From contig JAPLOU010000016.1 in assembly GCA_026400535.1 (NCBI GenBank), positions 1 through 64,000 on the forward strand: a stretch of 64,000 nt of DNA. Reading direction: 5' to 3'. A program made the translations under genes and the position numbers. This document shows, piece by piece, positions 57,184 through 64,000 of this stretch (position 1 is its first letter; each line of letters starts with the position of its first letter). The stretch is from Hyphomicrobiales bacterium. GTDB lineage: Bacteria; Pseudomonadota; Alphaproteobacteria; Rhizobiales; Beijerinckiaceae. A model generated the notes under the pieces. That model was not told the origin of the DNA. It did no database searches and saw nothing but the letters and a program-made list of their open reading frames with translations.

Positions 57184-57239
57184 GGATGTAGTGTCTTCTG
57201 ATCGTCGGGGCGATCAGCGCACGCATGGTCAATCCGCGT

Positions 57240-57797
57240 CATCCACTTGCGCGAAACACTGCTGGTCACCACCGAACAGGGCCAGCGGCTTGATCTGCGC
57301 TCGCAACTGGCCGAATGCCGGGGGCCGCGCCGCTTCACCGCAACACTTGAAGACATCGGCGACAACAGGCCGTTGAGCCTGAGCTTTGCCGCAAGGCGCA
57401 TCAAGGGCGGCTAACTCCTGATCGTCGCCAGCGATCGCACCAACCAGAACGTCCTTGCAACCTACCGCAAGCGCCGGGCCATCGAATGCCTCCTCGGCGA
57501 CGCCAAGAGATGCGGCCTCAATCTTGGGGTCAAACGCCTCATCATGGCCCGCAAACTCTCCCTGCTCATTGCTGTCGTCGCACGCGCCATCGGCTGGACT
57601 GCCAAGATTGCCGCCAAACCGCTCCGCCCCGGAAGGCCCATGGCTCCGATGCAAAGTCATGGTTCCGGACGGGTTTCGATAAACGCGGGCGCACCATCCG
57701 AACACGCGACAACAAGGCCCTTACGCCTTGGCATAGGGCGAGGGTCGTGTGGTGTGCCTTTGTTGAGGTCTTGGCTCACCGTGTTCAAGACCTTTAG
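57240..57797 (+). pseudogene. IS4-family transposase remnant
   Basis: The forward strand encodes the C-terminal catalytic region of an IS4-type transposase. RETLLVTTEQGQRLDLRSQ runs into GDNRPLSLSFAARRIKGG, where a TAA at 57412 interrupts it. The same frame then continues LIVASDRTNQNVLATYRKRR and AIECLLGDAKRCGLNL, the characteristic Y-(2)-R-(3)-E-(6)-K box region. Near 57640 the frame changes to HGSDAKSWFRTGFDKRGR. An internal stop plus a frameshift show that it is inactive. The N-terminal half and terminal repeats are not recognisable. Confidence 0.8.
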
Positions 57798-57833
57798 GGA
57801 CAAGCCCAAGGCCAAACCAGCGCAACAACCGCA

Positions 57834-57858
57834 AAGGCCCGCGCATGACGCGGGCCTT
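57834..57858 (-). terminator. terminator hairpin downstream of ilvC
   Basis: AAGGCCCGCG and CGCGGGCCTT form a perfect 10-bp stem around a five-base loop, 36 bases after the ilvC stop. Only three Ts follow on the minus strand, so the signal is moderate. Confidence 0.65.
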
Positions 57859-57893
57859 GAGGCTCTCCAGATCAAGACGCCTGTGAAGGCGCC

Positions 57894-58943
<1,050 letters not shown>

Positions 58944-59044
58944 TCAGGGCTGCACTTGGAAAGTGTGGGCAGGTTCGACAGGTGCTTTAGTGGACCGCTT
59001 GCACGCCGTAAAGCGTGGATCATGCACTTCGCGCCTGGGGATCA

Positions 59045-59665
59045 TCACAGCCACTCCCGCGCGAGCGGCCAGAGCGAGGCGACGAGCGCCAGCGCCATGG
59101 TGACGTTGAAGACGCGGTTGGCCCTCGGGTCCTGAAGGAAACGTTTCAGCACCACGCCGAACGCCGTCCATGTGCCGGTCGCCGGGCCGCAGACCACAGC
59201 AAAGACAAGCGCGACGATGATCACTGTCAGTGTGTAGGCGCTCTCGCTCGTGTAGGTCGCCATCGCGCCCACCCCCATGACCCAGGCCTTCGGATTGATC
59301 CACTGGAAGGCAGCCGCCTCGATGAAGCGCATGGGGCGTCTGTTGGGCTGGCCATTACCATCGGCGACGTCGTCGCCAAGCGGGCCTGAATTGGCGATCA
59401 TCCAGGCCAGGCAGAGCAGGTACAGACCGCCCGCATACTTCATTGCCGTGAAGATCAGCGGCCAGCGCAGCAGGAGCTCATGCAGTCCAAAGCCGATGGC
59501 CAGCAGGAGCAGCATAAGGCCGAAGCTGATGCCCAGCATGTGCGGGATCGTGCGCTGCAAGCCGAAATTCACTCCCGACGCCAGCAACATCATGTTGTTG
59601 GGGCCGGGCGTTCCGGACATCACGGCCGCGAATACGACGAGCGACCCGAACATCTCCGGCGACAT
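59045..59665 (-). CDS. LysE/RhtB family amino acid exporter
   Basis: The 206-residue membrane protein has about six hydrophobic segments and the family motif GTPGPNNMMLLASGVNFG near residue 20, followed by FGLMLLLLAIGFGLHELLLR. LysE/RhtB proteins export amino acids. Position inside the ilv transcript suggests branched-chain or related amino acid efflux, but this is inference. An in-frame GTG five codons upstream would overlap the preceding gene by eleven bases. Confidence 0.87.
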   Translation of the reverse strand: MSPEMFGSLVVFAAVMSGTPGPNNMMLLASGVNFGLQRTIPHMLGISFGLMLLLLAIGFGLHELLLRWPLIFTAMKYAGGLYLLCLAWMIANSGPLGDDVADGNGQPNRRPMRFIEAAAFQWINPKAWVMGVGAMATYTSESAYTLTVIIVALVFAVVCGPATGTWTAFGVVLKRFLQDPRANRVFNVTMALALVASLWPLAREWL

Positions 59666-59669
59666 CGCC

Positions 59670-59885
59670 TCAGCCACCACCCGGCTGCGCCGCCAGCCGC
59701 TGGAACAGCATGGCGAGGCAGATCAGCACGAAGCCAAGCCACCACGCGCGCGATTTGAGCTGCGAGCGCTCCTTCGCCTTCTCGGGCGTGTCCAGCCCGC
59801 GCAGGCGCTGGATCACCGGCCACAGGAACAGGCCGAACCCGATCGTGGCGCAAATCTTTGCGAGAAGGTCGAGATCGACGGTCAC
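59670..59885 (-). CDS. small membrane protein between ilvN and lysE-like gene
   Basis: The 71-residue protein has two hydrophobic segments, ICATIGFGLFLWPVIQRL and WWLGFVLICLAMLFQRLA, separated by a charged stretch (DTPEKAKERSQLKSR). The GTG start lies four bases after the ilvN stop, which makes coupling likely. No family was recognised. The gene lies within the ilv operon, so it may be expressed with branched-chain synthesis genes. Confidence 0.72.
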   Translation of the reverse strand: MTVDLDLLAKICATIGFGLFLWPVIQRLRGLDTPEKAKERSQLKSRAWWLGFVLICLAMLFQRLAAQPGGG

Positions 59886-59889
59886 GGCG

Positions 59890-60426
59890 TTACATGATGT
59901 CCGCGCCACGACCCATGGCCGCGATGCCCGTGCGCGACACTTCGGCCAGGCCGCACGGTCCGAGCACCTTGATGAAGCGCTCGATGTCGTCGCTGGCGCC
60001 GGTGAGTTCGAACACGAACGAGGTTACCGTGGCATCGACGGTGCGCGCCCCGAAGGCGGTGGCGAGCCGAAGTGACTCCATGCGTTGTTCACCCTTGCCA
60101 ACCACCTTGAGCAGCGCCAGCTCCCGCTCGATCGACTCGCCCTGAAGCGTCAGGTCGACCACGCGGTGTACCGGCACCAGCCGGTCGAGATGGTTCTTGA
60201 TCTGGTCGATGATCTTCTCCGAGCCGGACGTCACGATGGTGATACGCGACAGGTGCTTCTCGGCTTCGGTCTCGGAGACCGTGAGGCTCTCGATATTGTA
60301 GCCGCGCCCCGAGAAAAGGCCGGCAATACGGCTGAGCACGCCCGGCTCGTTGTCGACAATCACCGACAGGGTGTGACGGCGCACGGTCTGGTCAAAGCTG
60401 ACGGCTGGATAATGCGAGACGCTCAT
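59890..60426 (-). CDS. ilvN: acetolactate synthase small subunit
   Basis: The 178-residue regulatory subunit has an ACT domain (LSVIVDNEPGVLSRIAGLFS, GRGYNIESLTV) and the conserved C-terminal part (IERELALLKV, FVFELTGASDDIERFI). It activates IlvB and confers valine feedback inhibition. The ATG of MSVSHYPAV was chosen because the open frame above it is out of register with the family. The usual gap to ilvB is replaced here by three genes. Confidence 0.96.
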   Translation of the reverse strand: MSVSHYPAVSFDQTVRRHTLSVIVDNEPGVLSRIAGLFSGRGYNIESLTVSETEAEKHLSRITIVTSGSEKIIDQIKNHLDRLVPVHRVVDLTLQGESIERELALLKVVGKGEQRMESLRLATAFGARTVDATVTSFVFELTGASDDIERFIKVLGPCGLAEVSRTGIAAMGRGADIM

Positions 60427-60457
60427 GGCGGGGGTCCGATCGGAGGTGAGGAGTGCT

Positions 60458-61159
60458 TCAGGCTGTGGCGAGATGAGGCCGGTAGTTTTCAAGGACAGGT
60501 TCGTCGGCCTCGTCTTCCGGCACGATCCAGGGCTCGGCCAGCGCCGCCTTGCGCCAGTTGACGAAGGCCGGGTGGGCATAGATCGCATCGCAGTACGCTT
60601 CCGACACGGGATCGACGCTGATCGCATAGCTGCGCAGCCGCGTGGCAACGGGCGCGTACATCGCGTCAGCCGCCGTGAACGCGCCGAACAGGAATGGGCC
60701 TGCGGAACCCCAGCGCGCCCGCGCCGCGTTCCAGATCGCCGTGACGCGCGCCACATCCGCCGCCACCTGCGGGCCACGATCCTTCGGCGCATGCCGCTTG
60801 CCGAGGTTCATCGGGCAGGCATTGCGCAGGGCCGAGAAGCCCGCATGCATTTCGCTGGAGATATTGCGCGCAAAGGCCCGGGCTGCCCTGTCGCGCGGCC
60901 AGATGGCAAGGTCCGGATGCGTATCGGCAATGTATTCCATGATCGAGAGCGACTCCCAGACCTGGATGTCGCCATCGACGAGCACCGGCACCTTGCCCGC
61001 CGGGTTATGGACCTTGACCTTGGCCTTCCAGTCCGGATCGTCGAAGGTCGGACCGAACGGGATCAGGACCTCCTCGAACGGTATGCTGAACGCGCTCAGC
61101 AGGATCCAGGGCCGGAGCGACCAGGACGAGTGAACCTTGTTGGCGATGATGAGCTTCAT
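60458..61159 (-). CDS. glutathione S-transferase family protein
   Basis: The 233-residue GST-fold protein has an N-terminal thioredoxin-like domain with SSWSLRPWILLSAFSIPFEE and GKVPVLVDGDIQVWESLSIM, and a C-terminal helical domain ending in a conserved GST-like region (FGAFTAADAMYAPVATRLRS). The serine at position 12 or 13 is the likely glutathione-activating residue. Its start overlaps the end of the vapC-like gene by ATGA. The substrate is unknown. It lies between ilvB and ilvN. Confidence 0.88.
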   Translation of the reverse strand: MKLIIANKVHSSWSLRPWILLSAFSIPFEEVLIPFGPTFDDPDWKAKVKVHNPAGKVPVLVDGDIQVWESLSIMEYIADTHPDLAIWPRDRAARAFARNISSEMHAGFSALRNACPMNLGKRHAPKDRGPQVAADVARVTAIWNAARARWGSAGPFLFGAFTAADAMYAPVATRLRSYAISVDPVSEAYCDAIYAHPAFVNWRKAALAEPWIVPEDEADEPVLENYRPHLATA

Positions 61160-61542
61160 GGGGTGATGACCTCGAGCCTTGCGAACGGAGCTGATGCGCG
61201 CGTTTGGAGTTCGGTATCGAAGGTTTCGAACTGCGTTGTCGCACAGCCCGCAAGGGGCCGTGCGTCAGCGAAGTCGAGGCCGGAGCGCAGGGCGGCAGCC
61301 TCAAGAAGGTTGTCGGCCCGTTCGACAACAACGCCTTCGCTGTCAGCAATCGCATCGAACGCCATGGCGATCTGCCGGCGGGTATAGCGATAGGTGCTGC
61401 GCCGGACCCGCTCCGTTTGCATCGCAACCGTCATGCTGGCGACCACCTCTGCGCTTTGAAACATGGCATGAGCACGTGCAGCCTGTTCCGGGTCATCTCG
61501 TGTCGGATGGCGGACAAGCACCTGTGTATCGATCGCAATCAT
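61156..61542 (-). CDS. PIN-domain (VapC-like) protein, probably impaired
   Basis: The 128-residue protein aligns by eye with VapC-type PIN toxins of the COG5611 kind: MIAIDTQVLVRHPTRDD, then AFDAIADSEGVVVERADNLL and GLDFADARPLA. In usual relatives the start is DTNVLVRYLTRDD and a conserved glutamate lies in LLETEWVLR. Here the first Asn is Gln and the Glu position appears as Gln (AMQTERVRR). The other PIN acids, D5 and those of the DFAD segment, remain. Ribonuclease activity may therefore be weak or absent. It overlaps both the antitoxin-like gene and the GST gene by ATGA. Confidence 0.82.
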   Translation of the reverse strand: MIAIDTQVLVRHPTRDDPEQAARAHAMFQSAEVVASMTVAMQTERVRRSTYRYTRRQIAMAFDAIADSEGVVVERADNLLEAAALRSGLDFADARPLAGCATTQFETFDTELQTRASAPFARLEVITP

Positions 61543-61805
61543 GTGCTTGTGCGCGCCCGGCGCTCGGCCATTGCCACATCGACCCCGGGTTGCATGACGT
61601 CGAGCGTCTTTGGCGGACCGCTACAGGGCAGAATTCCGGATAGATCATCGATCGTGTCGCGTTTCTTCGCCAGAACGGGCTTGGTCTTCACGCCGTCGCC
61701 CTTGGCGACAAACGCGATGGTCATTCCCGCCGACCAATTGCAGATGCCGCGCAATTCCGGCGGCACCACCAATTGCCCCTTGGTCGAGACCTTCGCAGCC
61801 GTCAT
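61539..61805 (-). CDS. AbrB/MazE-type antitoxin
   Basis: The 88-residue protein has an AbrB/SpoVT-like DNA-binding start, AKVSTKGQLVVPPELRGICN, which is typical of VapB-like antitoxins, and a C-terminal part without a known motif (AKKRDTIDDLSGILPCSG). It is translationally coupled to the PIN gene by ATGA. Antitoxins of this kind usually repress their own operon; whether a promoter remains between ilvB and this gene is unclear. The ATG of MTAAKV was chosen, eight codons into a longer frame. Confidence 0.85.
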   Translation of the reverse strand: MTAAKVSTKGQLVVPPELRGICNWSAGMTIAFVAKGDGVKTKPVLAKKRDTIDDLSGILPCSGPPKTLDVMQPGVDVAMAERRARTST

Positions 61806-61866
61806 CGCCGTATCCTCGAGGGAAGACAAAGGTCAGCATCTTGCCGAAGACGGCCTATTGCGCCCA

Positions 61867-63630
61867 TCACACCAGTTCCCGGCCCTTCGCGTCGATCACC
61901 GTCTTGGTGTCGCCGGTGAAATCATTGAGGATCATCTCGTTGTGCGCCTTCCCCGACGGGATCATCGGGAAGCAGTTCTCTTCCTTGGCGACAATGCAAT
62001 CGAAGATCACCGGCTTCGGGGTCTCGATCATCTCCATGATTGCGTCATCGAGCTTTGATGGATCCGAGCAGCGGATGCCGTGGCCGCCATAGGCCTCCGC
62101 CAGCTTGACGAAATCGGGCAGCGCCTCCGAATAGCTCGACGAGTAGCGCCCGCCATGCAGCAGTTCCTGCCACTGGCGCACCATGCCCATGTACTCGTTG
62201 TTGAGAATGAAGATCTTCACCGGCAGGCGGTACTGCAACGCCGTCGACATCTCCTGCATGTTCATCAGGATCGAGGCCTCGCCGGCGATGTCGATCACCA
62301 GCGCCTTGGGATGGGCCAGTTGCACGCCGATCGCGGCAGGCAGCCCATAGCCCATGGTTCCGAGCCCGCCCGAGGTCATCCAGCGGTTCGGCTCCTCGAA
62401 GTGATAGTACTGTGCCGCCCACATCTGGTGCTGGCCGACCTCCGTGGTGATGTAGGTGTCGCGGTTCTTGGTCAGCTCATACAGCCGCTGCACCGCATAT
62501 TGCGGCTTGATGATGCTGTCGGACCCTGCGAAGGCCAGCGACCGGCGACCGCGCCATTCATCGATCTGGCCCCACCAGCCCTTCATCGCAGCCTTGTCAA
62601 CCTGCGGGCTGAGTTCGCGCCAGAGCCGGACCATGTCCTCCAGCACATGGGCGCAGTCGCCAACGATCGGAATGTCCACCTTGACGTTCTTGTTGATCGA
62701 GGACGGATCGATATCGACATGGATCTTGCGCGATCCCGGCGAGAACGCATCGATGCGGCCGGTGATGCGGTCGTCGAAGCGCGCGCCGATGTTGATCATC
62801 ACGTCGCAACCGTGCATCGCGAGGTTGGCCTCATAGGTCCCGTGCATCCCGAGCATGCCGAGCCATTGCGGGTCGGCGGCGGGGAAAGCGCCAAGCCCCA
62901 TGAGCGTGGACGTGCAGGGAAAGCCAGTGAGGCGCACCAGTTCGCGCAACAGCGCCGAGGCGTGCGGACCGGCATTGATCACACCACCGCCGGTATAGAA
63001 CACCGGGCGTTTGGCCTTGGCCATCAGGTCGATGGCGGCCTTGATCCTGGAAAGGTCACCCTTCACCGTGGGACGGTAGGTCTTGTGCTGGTTGTTGGTC
63101 GGGCGCGAATACAGGCCTCTGGCGAACTGGATGTCCTTCGGGATATCGATCACAACCGGGCCGGGCCGGCCATTCGATGCCACATAGAAGGCCTCATGCA
63201 GGATGCGCGGCAGGTCCTCGATGCGCTTCACCAGATAGTTGTGCTTCGTGCAAGAGCGTGTGATGCCGACCGTGTCGCATTCCTGAAAGGCATCCGAGCC
63301 GATCAGATGCGTTGGCACCTGTCCCGTGATGCAGACGATCGGGATCGAGTCCATCAGCGCATCTGTCAGGCCGGTGACCGCGTTGGTCGCGCCGGGACCG
63401 GAGGTGACGAGCACCACGCCAACCTTGCCAGGCTTCGAGCGGGCATAGCCTTCCGCCGAATGCACGGCGCCGCCTTCCTGCCGCACCAGGATATGCTGGA
63501 CGCTGTCCTGCTGGAAGAGCGCGTCATAGATCGGCAGCACGGCCCCGCCGGGATAGCCGAAGATATGCTCGACGTTCTGGTCGCGAAGGGCCCGGACCAC
63601 CATCTCGGCGCCGGTCATCATCTCGCTCAT
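61867..63630 (-). CDS. ilvB: acetolactate synthase large subunit (biosynthetic)
   Basis: The 587-residue thiamin-diphosphate and FAD enzyme condenses two pyruvates, or pyruvate and 2-ketobutyrate, at the start of branched-chain synthesis. It has the ThDP glutamate in [39 protein letters not shown] and the ThDP-binding segment [20 protein letters not shown]. The N-terminus is [20 protein letters not shown]. Transcription crosses a leader peptide and attenuator before this gene. The closest downstream gene is the antitoxin-like gene, 61 bases away. Confidence 0.97.
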   Translation of the reverse strand: MSEMMTGAEMVVRALRDQNVEHIFGYPGGAVLPIYDALFQQDSVQHILVRQEGGAVHSAEGYARSKPGKVGVVLVTSGPGATNAVTGLTDALMDSIPIVCITGQVPTHLIGSDAFQECDTVGITRSCTKHNYLVKRIEDLPRILHEAFYVASNGRPGPVVIDIPKDIQFARGLYSRPTNNQHKTYRPTVKGDLSRIKAAIDLMAKAKRPVFYTGGGVINAGPHASALLRELVRLTGFPCTSTLMGLGAFPAADPQWLGMLGMHGTYEANLAMHGCDVMINIGARFDDRITGRIDAFSPGSRKIHVDIDPSSINKNVKVDIPIVGDCAHVLEDMVRLWRELSPQVDKAAMKGWWGQIDEWRGRRSLAFAGSDSIIKPQYAVQRLYELTKNRDTYITTEVGQHQMWAAQYYHFEEPNRWMTSGGLGTMGYGLPAAIGVQLAHPKALVIDIAGEASILMNMQEMSTALQYRLPVKIFILNNEYMGMVRQWQELLHGGRYSSSYSEALPDFVKLAEAYGGHGIRCSDPSKLDDAIMEMIETPKPVIFDCIVAKEENCFPMIPSGKAHNEMILNDFTGDTKTVIDAKGRELV

Positions 63631-63674
63631 GGTCCTGTCTCCTCGGGGTCGTCTGTCTGGTGGATTGAGGCAAT

Positions 63675-63697
63675 AAAAAAGGCCCCGGAAGGGACCT
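63675..63697 (-). terminator. attenuator terminator of the ilv operon
   Basis: Read on the minus strand, AGGTCCC and GGGGCCT form a 7-bp stem with one T-G pair around TTCC, followed by six Ts. It stands 34 bases after the leader peptide stop. An upstream hairpin (CGGTC-TGAG-GACCG, extended by GAGGG and CCCTC) includes the leader stop codon. The GGACC of that arm can pair with GGTCC of the terminator, giving the expected competing structure. Confidence 0.88.
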
Positions 63698-63730
63698 GAG
63701 CTTGCGCGCCGGGAAAGAGGGTTACGGTCC

Positions 63731-63778
63731 TCAGACCGCCCTCGACCGGCGCATCACTACGACAATAAGTGTGTTCAT
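63731..63778 (-). CDS. ilv leader peptide (15 codons)
   Basis: ATG opens a 15-codon frame, [15 protein letters not shown], with consecutive Leu, Ile and three Val codons. This composition is what branched-chain attenuators use to sense charged tRNA levels. The start codon lies at about the position where transcription should begin (63779), so the peptide may be translated leaderlessly, as reported for trpL of Sinorhizobium. The terminator downstream completes a Yanofsky-type attenuator. Function is inferred from composition and architecture. Confidence 0.85.
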   Translation of the reverse strand: MNTLIVVVMRRSRAV

Positions 63779-63785
63779 GACTGGT

Positions 63786-63814
63786 TCGTTAGCGGAACGG
63801 CGCGGCAGCGTCAA
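63786..63814 (-). promoter_or_regulatory. promoter of the ilv operon
   Basis: On the minus strand TTGACG and TAACGA are separated by 17 bases. The -35 box overlaps the miaA stop codon. The predicted start falls within a base or two of the leader ATG. Confidence 0.75.
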
Positions 63815-64000
63815 GGCTGGGCGGCCATCAAACTGGCATCCGGCAACGCAGCGAGCACGGCCGCCCGCTCCCCGTCATCCTGAAGCCAGCGCCACCCATC
63901 CATCTGGTTCCTGAACCAGGTGAACTGCCGCTTCACATAGGCGCGCGTGTCGGCCTGGCCGCGCTGGATGGCGTCATTGAGGATCATCTCGCCGCGCAGA
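63811..64000 (-). CDS. miaA: tRNA dimethylallyltransferase, C-terminal end (partial)
   Basis: Only the last 62 codons are inside the window, with the remainder beyond the right edge. They read [20 protein letters not shown] and continue with [16 protein letters not shown], which is the conserved MiaA C-terminus (AKRQ-TWFR). The enzyme prenylates adenosine 37 of tRNAs reading UNN codons. The ending LMAAQP overlaps the ilv promoter. Confidence 0.9.
   Translation of the reverse strand, partial: LRGEMILNDAIQRGQADTRAYVKRQFTWFRNQMDGWRWLQDDGERAAVLAALPDASLMAAQP

Noticed and set aside
62080-63699. A 539-codon plus-strand frame opposite ilvB
   Set aside because: It is the antisense of a conserved enzyme and has no family similarity.

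Overview
The window is about 66% G+C by eye, with tightly packed genes, many ATGA/GTGA stop-start overlaps and frequent GTG or TTG starts. Gene content points to an alphaproteobacterium, most likely Hyphomicrobiales (Rhizobiales): cobS and cobT of the aerobic cobaltochelatase, an alphaproteobacterial-style Zur/Znu locus, RutR, a two-subunit glycine decarboxylase and a TAXI-TRAP transporter with a fused permease. The genus cannot be fixed from the sequence alone.

Layout. 1-417: remnant of an IS1380-type transposase. 620-5488: a promoter candidate, a tandem glycine riboswitch and the glycine cleavage operon gcvT-gcvH-gcvPA-gcvPB, followed by rutR. 6282-6746: rpmB with its own promoter, a leader hairpin and a terminator. 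6770-11135 (minus): cobS, a GNAT gene, cobT and a Tat-exported esterase-like phytase protein. 11356-13404: an orphan Bug-type binding protein, a zinc-finger/J-domain protein and bolA. 13419-16825: zinc uptake, comprising a 38-residue membrane peptide gene, znuC, znuB, zur (minus) and znuA, with a Zur-type palindrome on the znuA promoter. 16826-27028: MFS permease, thiolase, two EamA permeases, a D-Ala-D-Ala carboxypeptidase, a CobW GTPase, a CelD-like acetyltransferase and an acyl-CoA synthetase. 27100-28354: a decayed SGNH-esterase autotransporter.

28511-38730: purH, a CX5R phosphatase, an MsbA-like exporter, tRNA-Gly(GCC), a YbaK-type tRNA editing protein, a CnoX-like thioredoxin, a LON-domain protein, a UMF1-type MFS protein, and a DUF1007/NicO metal pair. 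38866-42572: a NitT/TauT-type ABC transporter and pdxY. 42576-52284: an apparent nitrogen-scavenging block with a TAXI-TRAP transporter, a creatininase-family amidohydrolase, a gamma-glutamyltransferase-like hydrolase, an amidase, and a cobalt-type nitrile hydratase (alpha, beta, accessory) whose last four genes overlap end to end. 52383-56802: a DedA protein, a ComEA-type helix-hairpin-helix protein, two glycosyltransferases and a SnoaL-like protein. 57136-57797: tandem 12-mers and a dead IS4-type transposase.

57894-64000 (minus): branched-chain amino acid genes read from a TTGACG-N17-TAACGA promoter that touches the end of miaA. Transcription then crosses a 15-codon leader rich in Leu/Ile/Val with a terminator hairpin, then ilvB, a VapBC-like pair, a glutathione transferase gene, ilvN, a small membrane protein, a LysE-type exporter and ilvC. 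The attenuator is the clearest regulatory find. The placement of a toxin-antitoxin pair with an apparently damaged toxin inside the ilv operon, and the nitrile/amide block, are the most unusual gene arrangements. I saw no CRISPR array, prophage or recognisable anti-phage system.
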